Below, piece after piece: positions 24,547 to 32,400 of a DNA stretch of 64,000 nt (its first letter is position 1; each line of letters opens with the position of its first letter). The notes under the pieces were generated by a model. That model did not search any database and was not told where the DNA came from. It worked only from the letters and a program-made list of their open reading frames with translations. Position numbers and translations under genes: made by a program. This DNA comes from JANOSH01 sp031415695 (GTDB taxonomy: Bacteria > Actinomycetota > Acidimicrobiia > Acidimicrobiales > Ilumatobacteraceae), in NCBI GenBank assembly GCA_031415695.1, contig JANOSH010000047.1, positions 372,001 to 436,000 on the forward strand. The letters are read 5' to 3'.

Positions 24547-26100
24547 ATGTCGCGCCGAATCGACGTTGAACTCACTAGCAACCGAGGGGACGGCACGTGG
24601 ACGTGGCGAGCCTCGGGTGCCCGCGAACCCAAGGGACTGCTCGACCACAACGTCTTGCCTCCCTCGGCCAAGGTTGGTGACAACCTGAAGGTCGAGGCCG
24701 ACTTCGATATGGATGGCATCACGATCCTGTCAGTCGTGCCAGCCAAGGGTGCTCGCAAGGCCGCCGAGATGTTGTCGCTGATCCCATCGAACAAGCCGTT
24801 CGAGGAAGTCACACAAAAGCTCGCTAGTAAAGGCGACCGACCACGACGCGACGGCGACGACCGGCCGCGGCGAGACGGCGACCGACCACGACGAGACGCA
24901 GGACGGCCGGGCGGCGACCGCGAACCGCGTTCAAGCGAACCGCGCTCAATTGGTGATGCTGCACGCCCCGCAAGCGATCGGCCCCGAGGCGATCGCCCCG
25001 ATGGTCGGCCTCGAGGCGAGCGGTCCCCCGGCGGACGCCCCGGTGGCGACCGCCCAGGAAGCGACCGACCTGCAGGCAGTCGCCCTCCACGCCAGTTCAC
25101 ACCTCGCCCGGCGGTTCCCGAACTGCCGGTGAAGCCCAAGCCAAAGCGGCTGAAGCCCGGCCGAGCCCACCGATCAGCGTATGTTGCCTCGCTCCCCGAG
25201 GAGCAACGGCCAATCGCTGACCAAGTCCTGCGAAGCGGAATTCCAGGCGTCCGCCAGGCCCTTATCGAGCAGAACGAGTTGCTCAAGACGGAGGGTAAGC
25301 CAGAAATCAAGCCTCAAGGCGTGCTTTCCCTTGCCGAGGACCTGCTCCCCAAGCTGCGAGTTGCCGAATGGCTCGATCGTGCCGAGGCGGCCAAAGCCGG
25401 TGTCGCCGAACTTGACCTGCGAGACCTGCGCTCAGTCGTGGTCGCCGCGGAGGATCCCGCAGTCTCCCGTGATGAGTCCACTCGCGCCCTTGCTGGCGAG
25501 CTAAAAGCAGCCTTGGCATCGCGTCAAGACAGCGAGCACACCGAATGGCTGGCCGACATCGTGGCCGCACTCGACATCGGCCGATCGGTACGCGCTCTAC
25601 GGCTATCGTCGCGTCCGCCCAAGGCAGGTGTGCGGTTTCCTGCCGAACTCGCCGTCAAACTGTCAGGCGCCGCCGCCGAATCGCTCACACCCGAGAACTC
25701 CAGCGACCGTTGGGTCGCCGTGATCGAGGCATTGGCGTTCTCACCGGTACGCAACCAAGTTGTTGCTGCGGCACCGCCGGCCACGCCTAGTGCCGAACTG
25801 CTGAGCACGGTCAAGCGATTTGCCAAAGAGCTTCCGGCTATTGCGGCGGTGTTCGGTATCGACCCACCAACGCGTGGCGAACGTCGCCCCAAGCGTGTCG
25901 CCGCTCCCCCGCCGCCCGCCAGTGCGCCCAGTGCCGTAGTCGCCGAGGTAGTTACGACGCCGGAACCAGTCGCCGAGGTTGTCGAAACAGCCGCAGTCGA
26001 ACCAGTCGCCGAAATTGTCGAAACAGCCGCAGTCGTACCAGTCGCCACGGCTGGCCAGGACAACGCCGACGCGCTCTCTGCCCTGGGATTCAACGTCTAG
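24547..26100 (+). CDS. Large protein with Arg/Asp/Gly-rich low-complexity linker, unknown function
   Basis: 517 residues; I do not recognise the whole. Residues 1-75 look like a small beta-rich domain (cold-shock/OB-like by pattern). Residues about 90-200 are a disordered run of RPRRDGDR, GDRPG and GGRPGGD repeats, as seen in RNA-binding and condensate-forming proteins. Residues 200-430 are helical. The tail carries two near-identical copies of an EPVAEVVETAAV unit. The ATG at 24547 is chosen because of the -10 box seven bases upstream; the open frame extends 70 codons into the divergent gene. An RNA-related role is inference. Confidence 0.7.
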   Translation: MSRRIDVELTSNRGDGTWTWRASGAREPKGLLDHNVLPPSAKVGDNLKVEADFDMDGITILSVVPAKGARKAAEMLSLIPSNKPFEEVTQKLASKGDRPRRDGDDRPRRDGDRPRRDAGRPGGDREPRSSEPRSIGDAARPASDRPRGDRPDGRPRGERSPGGRPGGDRPGSDRPAGSRPPRQFTPRPAVPELPVKPKPKRLKPGRAHRSAYVASLPEEQRPIADQVLRSGIPGVRQALIEQNELLKTEGKPEIKPQGVLSLAEDLLPKLRVAEWLDRAEAAKAGVAELDLRDLRSVVVAAEDPAVSRDESTRALAGELKAALASRQDSEHTEWLADIVAALDIGRSVRALRLSSRPPKAGVRFPAELAVKLSGAAAESLTPENSSDRWVAVIEALAFSPVRNQVVAAAPPATPSAELLSTVKRFAKELPAIAAVFGIDPPTRGERRPKRVAAPPPPASAPSAVVAEVVTTPEPVAEVVETAAVEPVAEIVETAAVVPVATAGQDNADALSALGFNV

Positions 26101-26127
26101 CCTGCAGCTTCCGGTAGCCGGCTGGCC

Positions 26128-26133
26128 TAGCAT
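26128..26133 (+). promoter_or_regulatory. Probable -10 box of the enoyl-CoA hydratase gene (TAGCAT, leaderless)
   Basis: TAGCAT ends six bases before the ATG at 26140. Confidence 0.5.
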
Positions 26134-26139
26134 CGGGTC

Positions 26140-26916
26140 ATGGTCGACTATGAAGTTCACGGGCGCATCGCCCTCATCACCCTCAATCGCCCCGAAGCAC
26201 GAAACGCCATAAACAGCGACGTGGCTACGGCGATGGAAGCTGCCATCGACCAGATGGAATCAGACCCCGAGGTCTGGGTTGGTGTACTTCGGGCCAATAC
26301 CGACGGCCAAAAGAACCCTGTGTTTTGTGCTGGTGCCGATCTGAAGGCCATCAACTCGGGTCAAGGCGGCAGCCTTGGCACCGAGCGCGGCGGGTTTGCC
26401 GGGCTTGTGTATCGAGACCGGGTGAAGCCGCTCATCGCTGCGGTCGATGGCTTGGCTACTGCGGGTGGTTGCGAGATCGTGCTGTCGTGCGATCTGGTCG
26501 TTGCCACGACACGGTCGGCATTCGGCCTGGCCGAGGTTAAACGCAACCTCATCGCCGGTGCCGGCGGCCTGTTCCGGTTGCCGAAGGCCATTGGGCGTGC
26601 AGCAGCCATGGAGATCATTCTCACGGGCGAGCCATTGAGCGCTGAGAGGGCACATAGCCTCGGCTTGGTCAACCGTCTCGTCGACCCCGGCGAAGCCGTA
26701 GACGCGGCGCTGGCTCTGGCCGCCCAGGTGTGTGCAGCTGCCCCCATGGCGGTGTGGGAAAGTCGTCGGGTAGTGCTGGCTAGCGACTACGAAGACGAGG
26801 CGACGCTGGTACGAATGACCAACAAGGCAATGGCCAAGGTGATGTCGTCCGACGACCTCAAGGAGGGGCTTACCGCGTTTATCGAGAAGCGGCCACCGTC
26901 GTGGACCGGCCGCTAA
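26140..26916 (+). CDS. Enoyl-CoA hydratase/isomerase (crotonase family)
   Basis: 258 residues, normal for crotonases. The oxyanion-hole segments are visible: FCAGADLKAI near residue 65 and ATAGGCEIVLSCD near 108, followed by FGLAEVKRNLIAGAGG. It would hydrate a trans-2-enoyl-CoA in fatty acid or amino acid breakdown. The glutamate usually found in the GLPE/GLVE segment appears in AEVK. It stands alone in its orientation, so the pathway partner genes are elsewhere. Confidence 0.9.
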   Translation: MVDYEVHGRIALITLNRPEARNAINSDVATAMEAAIDQMESDPEVWVGVLRANTDGQKNPVFCAGADLKAINSGQGGSLGTERGGFAGLVYRDRVKPLIAAVDGLATAGGCEIVLSCDLVVATTRSAFGLAEVKRNLIAGAGGLFRLPKAIGRAAAMEIILTGEPLSAERAHSLGLVNRLVDPGEAVDAALALAAQVCAAAPMAVWESRRVVLASDYEDEATLVRMTNKAMAKVMSSDDLKEGLTAFIEKRPPSWTGR

Positions 26917-26932
26917 GCCCCACAACAAACGA

Positions 26933-27373
26933 CTAGAGGCGCCGAGACACAACTATGGCGCGCGCCACAATTCCGTGGGCCTCATAAAAGTTCTTGGTGG
27001 CCCGGGCACCTGGCAACGCCAAGCTGTCGACTGCTCGTGCGCCTTGCTGTCGGCACCACACAAGTGCCTCGTCCATGAGGCCCTCCCCTAAGCCAACACC
27101 GCGAGCTCCTTCAACGACGTAGAGCGCCTCGATAACGGCAAGGTCGGGCCGACGAAGGATCACCGAGACGAAGCCAAGCGGCACATCGTCGATCGTGGCC
27201 ACAAGTACGAGACCCTCCCCCGACCGAACTCGGTCGGGTAGGTTCCATGAACCGCCATCGGCGAGCATTTGAGTTCCACCGCGTTCGTCTTGAACCGACA
27301 TTCGGGCTTCGGACTCCAACGACCTGAGGTCGTCGACATCAACGCGCTGTGCCCGCCGAACGGCACCTGTCAT
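26933..27373 (-). CDS. GNAT-family N-acetyltransferase
   Basis: 146 residues. The acetyl-CoA-binding motif is visible as YVVEGARGVGLGEGLMDEAL at about residue 85 (pattern R/Q-x-x-G-x-G/A), followed by the LPGARATKNFYEAHG motif typical of GNAT enzymes. Its ATG overlaps the stop of the upstream gene by four bases (ATGA), so it is the third gene of the DUF4193 operon. The acceptor substrate is unknown. Confidence 0.85.
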   Translation of the reverse strand: MTGAVRRAQRVDVDDLRSLESEARMSVQDERGGTQMLADGGSWNLPDRVRSGEGLVLVATIDDVPLGFVSVILRRPDLAVIEALYVVEGARGVGLGEGLMDEALVWCRQQGARAVDSLALPGARATKNFYEAHGIVARAIVVSRRL

Positions 27374-27822
27374 GAGGTCCCGATGAGCTGTTCAAGTTTG
27401 CCGAGAACCGTGGTTCGCGACCGATGCGCACGCTCGTACCTGTCGACAACCCCGAGCTCGCCGACAGATAACCGACCAAGCAACGGCAAGATCTGTATGG
27501 CCGACAGCAAGTCATAACCGTCGATGGGAAGTGCCTCGACCCCTGTCGAAGCCGAAATAGGTGCATTGGTCACTGGCACAGGGCGAACGATGGGCTCAGG
27601 TGCTGTCGCCCCCTCGCCGCTAACAGCTGTGCTTAGCATCCGTTTTCGAGCCTGTGTGACAGCCATCTTGCCAACCATTCGGTACAAGTTGGTGTCACGT
27701 TGAAAGCGCTCGCGCCCCGATATTGCCAAGGCCGGGAGCCTTCCCGATATCTCGACCATGATCCCGATGGGCGCGAACACAAACGCGTCGAGAGCAAGAT
27801 CGAGTAGCGGTCGGTCGTCCAC
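27370..27822 (-). CDS. Hypothetical protein downstream of DUF4193 gene
   Basis: 150 residues from a GTG two bases after the DUF4193 stop; a start 24 codons earlier would overlap that gene by 70 bases. The first half has a hydrophobic stretch (LALDAFVFAPIGIMVEISGRL) and an RERFQRDTNLYRMVGKMAV helix; the second half is Pro/Val-rich, then helical (LLSAIQILPLLGRLSVGEL, ERAHRSRTTVLGKLEQLIG). I do not recognise the family. Tight spacing on both sides marks it as part of a three-gene operon. Confidence 0.65.
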   Translation of the reverse strand: MDDRPLLDLALDAFVFAPIGIMVEISGRLPALAISGRERFQRDTNLYRMVGKMAVTQARKRMLSTAVSGEGATAPEPIVRPVPVTNAPISASTGVEALPIDGYDLLSAIQILPLLGRLSVGELGVVDRYERAHRSRTTVLGKLEQLIGTS

Positions 27823-27824
27823 GC

Positions 27825-28304
27825 TCAGACGCAGTCCAGACAGTGCTGCAGCTTGGCGTCGGCGAGTTGGCCCGGATGTTTCACCAAGAAGCACGACTGG
27901 CAGACGAATTCACCCGGGCGACGGGCCTGTAGACGATCTACAGGGTCGCCGCGATCATCGACGTCGGGTTCCTCGTCCTCGTCAGGCTCCTCATCGGGTG
28001 ACACCATTCGGTCTTTCAGGATGGTGTCAAGATCGGCTTCAACGTCGTCGGGGTCGACGAGATCTTCCTCGTCCTCTTCCTCGTCGGTCGCCAAACGCCG
28101 GGTCGACGGTGATGGTGCCTCGGGTTCATCAGCCTCGATGACGTCATCGTCGCCCGCCAGATCGTCGTCTTCAGCAACCGGGAAATCATCTTCTTCGTCG
28201 AGATCCTCTACATCGAGGTCCTCGATATCCAAATCTGGCTCGTCGAGGTCGGCATCGTCGAGGTCTTCTAGTTCTTCTTCGGGGAGTTCGTCTTCATCAG
28301 CCAT
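27825..28304 (-). CDS. DUF4193 acidic zinc-binding protein
   Basis: 159 residues. About the first 100 are extremely Asp/Glu-rich. The C-terminus carries DLDTILKDRM and then two cysteine pairs, CQSC near residue 136 and CLDC at the end, which match DUF4193, a domain nearly confined to Actinobacteria. The family is usually about 100 residues, so the acidic extension is longer here. Function is not known; the cysteines should bind zinc. A TATGAT box 11 bases before the ATG may be its promoter. Confidence 0.85.
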   Translation of the reverse strand: MADEDELPEEELEDLDDADLDEPDLDIEDLDVEDLDEEDDFPVAEDDDLAGDDDVIEADEPEAPSPSTRRLATDEEEDEEDLVDPDDVEADLDTILKDRMVSPDEEPDEDEEPDVDDRGDPVDRLQARRPGEFVCQSCFLVKHPGQLADAKLQHCLDCV

Positions 28305-28370
28305 CGCGGCGCGGAATCATACGGGGTCTAGCTGCCGTTTGCTCCCTCATCACGGTGATTCGTTCGAGTT

Positions 28371-29063
28371 CTATATCTTTACGAACAAACTACGTCGCGA
28401 AATGGTCAATTTGGCGTACCGTGCGCCCGCCGGTGACACTCCGACACGCTGAACTTGCGCTGGTCCTTCGAAATAGGCAGCTAACGCCAACGAACTGTTG
28501 CCGTTGAACCGATCGTGCAGCCAACGGAGATAGCGCGCCGACATCCGAAGGTTGTCGCGTGTGTTCGTCGAACGTAGCGACGGCTCACCCATGATGTCGC
28601 TAGCAAGCCACACCGCAGTCATCGGCATCAACTGGCCAAGACCGACCGCCCCGTCTCGTGACACCACCCATTGACGCCAACTCGATTCGGTATAGGCGAC
28701 TGACATCAATAAGTCCGAACCAATACCAGCCTCCGTAGCGGCTGCTTTGAAGATCGGTATGAGATCGAGCGCCGCTTTGTAGCGTAAATCACCGGGGAAG
28801 CGAGCCGTAACCGATGGTGTAGCTGCCAAAACACTAGGGACATTGAGCCGCTGGCCAATACGGACCTTGGTCTCGACCGTGAGCTTGTTGGCCGCCGCAA
28901 TGGCCGTTACCGACACGCCGTACGTGCGTGAGAGACCCCACAGGGTCTCACCGGCCTGAACAACGTGCGTCTTAGTTGCCGGTGCAGCCGAGACCGATGG
29001 TGCTGGCGCGCAGGTCAAGACCAGGGCGATTGCAAGAGTTGAAACGATTCTGGGCGAGCGCAT
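28371..29063 (-). CDS. Secreted LysM / lytic transglycosylase (SLT) protein
   Basis: 230 residues. A signal peptide at about 1-27 ends near SVSAAPA. A LysM domain follows at about 31-76 (THVVQAGETLWGLSRTYGV ... RIGQRLNVP), then a transglycosylase SLT domain at about 100-205 with the catalytic Glu in the AYTESSW segment, then GAVGLGQLMP and NLRMSARYLRWL. It would cut peptidoglycan glycan strands outside the cell. GGAGG lies eight bases before the ATG and a TATACT box further upstream. Confidence 0.9.
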   Translation of the reverse strand: MRSPRIVSTLAIALVLTCAPAPSVSAAPATKTHVVQAGETLWGLSRTYGVSVTAIAAANKLTVETKVRIGQRLNVPSVLAATPSVTARFPGDLRYKAALDLIPIFKAAATEAGIGSDLLMSVAYTESSWRQWVVSRDGAVGLGQLMPMTAVWLASDIMGEPSLRSTNTRDNLRMSARYLRWLHDRFNGNSSLALAAYFEGPAQVQRVGVSPAGARYAKLTISRRSLFVKI

Positions 29064-29134
29064 AGAGAACCTCCACGGCTCCGCCCGCTGATCAAAGGTT
29101 AGTATACGCCCACGCGGTTCGGTTTGACTAGCAC

Positions 29135-30724
29135 TCAGTTGGCTTCACGTCGGGCATGTATGGCACGTTCCGACGCCAGCCGTTCCAGTTCGGGGGCCTC
29201 GTGGGTGATGTGGGACATCGCAGCAGCCACAGCACGATGCCCGGCCTGTTCGCCAATAAGCCGATGCATCTCGAGACACACTCGTCGATACGACGGGTGA
29301 CCCTGAGGTGCCGTGCGCAGTTCCAAGAGATGCATTGCTTCTCGGGCGTTGAACTGCATCACGTACCGAATTCGGTATGCCATGGACACCGCGTATGCAG
29401 CCTGCGAGGGCTCCACGGCGTGCAACGCTTCGTATAGGTCGGCCGACCGTTCCATCTGGGCCTCGAATACCCCGCCGCATCCTGCTTGCGCCACCAGATC
29501 GGGAACCACATACCCGTGCCGAGGTGTCAACGGTTGCCATTCAATGGTCATGAGCCTGTGGCGCTGCAGGTCACGAAACGCTCCATAGTCGCCAAGAACG
29601 TCAAATCGGTAGTCGGTTCGCTCGAAGGCTCGGCCGGGCTTGTGGCGCCGATTTGCCCGGTCACCAACATATGCCGTGAGCAGCGCCACACGGTCGTTTG
29701 CGCTCATGCGCTGCACAATGTTCATGAGCTGATGTTCAGGAAGAGCGCTCGATGCATAGAGCACGGCTGCGAGTAGTTTGTCTTCGCCGTCGGGATCGAA
29801 GTCAACGAGCGCTACCTCGGGCGTGTCGTCCATGACCACCCCTTCGAGCAGCCGGTCGGCCACGGCCGCCGTGTCGTTTCGTGTCGAAGCCATGTACTCG
29901 CTCCACGCCCCACCACGATCGGGACGGTCGACCCGACGCATGAACGTAGGGATCACCTCTCGCAGCTCGGTCAAGATCAACTCGCCATACGCCCGAGCCT
30001 CGGGAAGTGGGTGCGATCGCAGTCTGAGCAACAGGTTTTCATAGGCCTGGCCGCTGCCGTACATTCCGAGATTCGCCAGCGACGCGGCCGGCAACATCCC
30101 CCGGACAGCGTCGAGCGCCTTAGCCCGCGTGGCTTGGCGATACGCACCGTCGGGGTCCCCAGGCTGCTGGACAACAGTGGCGCGCACGTGGGCTGTGAGC
30201 GTATCGAGAGTCGACGAGTACTGCTTGAACATGGTGTCCATGTCGTTGATGTAGCGCGGCCCGAGCGCACTGCCAATAATGACGGGGCTGCGAAAGTATC
30301 GATACCGATCACCGAGCGGCAGGTCGTAGGCAATGTATCGAGTGCTTTGCTCGATGTATGCCATGAGCCTCCCCCACTCCAAGACTTTGGTGAGCACATT
30401 TGAGGTTTGTTCGCATGCCAGGTGCACACCACCGAGTTGAGCAATGGAGTCATCGCCATACTCCACGAAGTTCTTCTCGTAAAAGGCATCGGCCCGGGCT
30501 GATCCGGTTTGTTGCGGCCCAACGCTCGCATCTAAGCCCTCGGCAAATTCGTCGAGAAAGAGCCGGCGAAGACTCTTTGGGCTACGCGAATATCGCGACA
30601 TCATTGCCCCTGCCACCACCGTGTCGAGGTTTTTGAGGGCAAACACCGGTCGATCGATGTTGGTGAAGTGGCGATTGAGGATGGCAATCTCGCTCGCGCT
30701 GAACTGCTCGACGATGTACGGCAT
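29135..30724 (-). CDS. Double ThyX-like protein (flavin-dependent thymidylate synthase family)
   Basis: 529 residues, over twice the length of ordinary ThyX. Two ThyX-like halves can be seen. The first (about 25-260) has WGR at 117-119 and EQSTRY at 125-130, lining up with the ThyX motif RHRxxSxxxxSxR but with the first RH lost. The second (about 310-520) has RHR at 388-390, but the following QQSxRY is replaced by QPLTPRHGY at 397-405. Each half also has its NAR-x-HLLELR-type C-terminal helix or a relic of it. Whether it makes dTMP is uncertain. It lies 11 bases after the M20 gene. Confidence 0.75.
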   Translation of the reverse strand: MPYIVEQFSASEIAILNRHFTNIDRPVFALKNLDTVVAGAMMSRYSRSPKSLRRLFLDEFAEGLDASVGPQQTGSARADAFYEKNFVEYGDDSIAQLGGVHLACEQTSNVLTKVLEWGRLMAYIEQSTRYIAYDLPLGDRYRYFRSPVIIGSALGPRYINDMDTMFKQYSSTLDTLTAHVRATVVQQPGDPDGAYRQATRAKALDAVRGMLPAASLANLGMYGSGQAYENLLLRLRSHPLPEARAYGELILTELREVIPTFMRRVDRPDRGGAWSEYMASTRNDTAAVADRLLEGVVMDDTPEVALVDFDPDGEDKLLAAVLYASSALPEHQLMNIVQRMSANDRVALLTAYVGDRANRRHKPGRAFERTDYRFDVLGDYGAFRDLQRHRLMTIEWQPLTPRHGYVVPDLVAQAGCGGVFEAQMERSADLYEALHAVEPSQAAYAVSMAYRIRYVMQFNAREAMHLLELRTAPQGHPSYRRVCLEMHRLIGEQAGHRAVAAAMSHITHEAPELERLASERAIHARREAN

Positions 30725-30735
30725 ATCGGAGAATC

Positions 30736-31911
30736 CTACGAGGTGAACGCCGTGGCGGAACGCTGTCGCAATCCAGAGTCGAGCCAGAGGTCAACCACCG
30801 TCATGGCCAACACCTTTGCGGCGTCGATTACGGCCCGATCTCCCTCTTCGCCACCGGCATACCCGGCGAACGCAGCGGAATGAATCGCGGTGCCCTGGGG
30901 CGCAACTTTGATCATCGGGTGAATACTGGGCACCAGGTAGCTGACGTTACCCATATCGGTGGAACCCACCACCTTGGTGAAGGAGTTGGGGGAAGAAAAC
31001 TCACGCCCAACGTTGAGACCATTAGCGGTGAACGCCTCGGCCATCGGCTCGTTTGTGCGCAGGTCGCTGTATGCCGACGCAGAGTCTCCCCATGTGAGCG
31101 TGCATCCGCACGCAGCGGCGTGCGCTCCTGCTTCAAGACACGAAACCACACGTGCCTTCAGGGGCTGAAGGCTGTCGAGCGTTGGAGAACGGACATACCA
31201 ACCGGTCTCGGCCGAACTCGGAACAATATTGGGCTGCCCGCCACCATTAGTAAAGATGCCGTGCACTCGTTCGTCGGGTGCAATGTGCTGTCGAAGGGCT
31301 GCGACATTCATATAACCGAGCACAGCAGCGTCTAAGGCGTTGCGGCCAGCCCATGGCATTGCTGCCGCATGGGCCGCCAAACCGGTATAACTCGCTGTCA
31401 GTCGCTCAAGGGCAATGGTGGTCATCCACGACAGGTCGGAATCGGCGGGATGAACCATCATCGCGGCGTCGACATTGACGAACGCGCCTCGCTCGGCCAT
31501 GGTTATCTTTCCTCCCCCACCCTCTTCGGCAGGCGTACCCAGTACGACAACCCGACCACCAAGATCCTCAGCAAGAGAGGCAAGGACCAACCCCGCCCCG
31601 AGGCCGGCAGCTGCGATGACATTGTGCCCGCACGCATGACCGATACCAGGAAGCGCGTCGTACTCGCACAGCACCGCCACCCGCGGCCCGGCTTGCCCGG
31701 CCTCGGCCCGGAATGCCGTTGGCAACCCGAACCCAGCACTCTCGGTATCGAGGCCGTACGTCGTGAGCACCGTTGTCAGGACGTCGTGAGCATGGTGCTC
31801 TTCGAAGGCGAGTTCGGGTCGCGCATGAATGGATCTCGACACAGCGCACAGCTCGCCGGCAACCGAGTCGATGTAGTGCGAGATATGGCGTTTGGCGGCC
31901 TCGGAATCCAT
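30736..31911 (-). CDS. M20-family amidohydrolase (aminoacylase/AbgB-like)
   Basis: 391 residues. The metal-binding segments are visible: CEYDALPGIGHACGHN near residue 85, GTPAEEGGGGKITM near 125 with the catalytic Glu pair, and a lid domain from about 185. The layout fits M20 peptidases that cleave N-acyl amino acids or p-aminobenzoyl-glutamate. The product of the latter would feed folate, which is of interest next to a ThyX-like gene, but this is inference. A TAGGGT box lies six bases before the ATG. Confidence 0.85.
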   Translation of the reverse strand: MDSEAAKRHISHYIDSVAGELCAVSRSIHARPELAFEEHHAHDVLTTVLTTYGLDTESAGFGLPTAFRAEAGQAGPRVAVLCEYDALPGIGHACGHNVIAAAGLGAGLVLASLAEDLGGRVVVLGTPAEEGGGGKITMAERGAFVNVDAAMMVHPADSDLSWMTTIALERLTASYTGLAAHAAAMPWAGRNALDAAVLGYMNVAALRQHIAPDERVHGIFTNGGGQPNIVPSSAETGWYVRSPTLDSLQPLKARVVSCLEAGAHAAACGCTLTWGDSASAYSDLRTNEPMAEAFTANGLNVGREFSSPNSFTKVVGSTDMGNVSYLVPSIHPMIKVAPQGTAIHSAAFAGYAGGEEGDRAVIDAAKVLAMTVVDLWLDSGLRQRSATAFTS

Positions 31912-31917
31912 CGCTAC

Positions 31918-31923
31918 ACCCTA
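31918..31923 (-). promoter_or_regulatory. Probable -10 box of the M20 operon (TAGGGT, leaderless)
   Basis: TAGGGT on the minus strand ends six bases before the ATG at 31911. Confidence 0.5.
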
Positions 31924-31961
31924 ACTTGGGTGACTTCTTGCGCGCTCGGTAGCTCACAGCG

Positions 31962-32270
31962 CTACCCAGGCGACACGTACCCTTCTGACCCGTCACTGCC
32001 GCCCGGCGGAGCGGGCTTGCCGAGCACGTCGAGACCGCCACTGTCGATGTACAACTTGGCCTGGCCTTTGAGCGATGGCGGGGTCATATTCACGAGGTCG
32101 TCGGTCACGGCGAACACCTCGAACCGCCCGAGTTTGTCGCCGCAGACACTCACCATGAACACCGGACGGTCGTCGAGCCCCAGTTCGGCCAGGGTGACAC
32201 AGCTACCTAACTGGGCCTCTTTGAGGCACACCTGGAGCCGAATTTCGTGCATCAGCAGAAACTTCTGCAC
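31962..32270 (-). pseudogene. Truncated copy of the lipoprotein gene at 34542-35780
   Basis: About 95 of the 102 readable residues match the last 95 residues of the 34542-35780 lipoprotein (EIRLQVC-KEAQ, DDRPVFMVSV-GDK, AKLYIDSGGLDVLGK, PPGGSDGS), at roughly 80 percent identity by eye at base level. Similarity stops abruptly near 32252, so the 5' three quarters, with signal peptide and start, are missing. It is read here as a gene relic rather than a working gene. Confidence 0.7.
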
Positions 32271-32400
32271 CCGATCCGTCTACGTACCTTGACGATACCC
32301 GTCTTGTCGTCTCTGTCTATTAGCGATAGTTTTCTGGACTCTGCGAAACTAGATTGCGTTATAAATCCGGAACTCTCCATTCTCGGAAAGAAGACATATC

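Noticed and set aside
24543..25310. Ser/Gly/Arg-rich protein on the minus strand
   Set aside because: It is antisense to the low-complexity linker of the 24547 gene, which has a promoter-like box and a plausible domain layout.
27853..28452. Ser-rich protein on the plus strand
   Set aside because: It is the mirror of the Asp/Glu-rich DUF4193 gene; codon use and homology support the minus strand.
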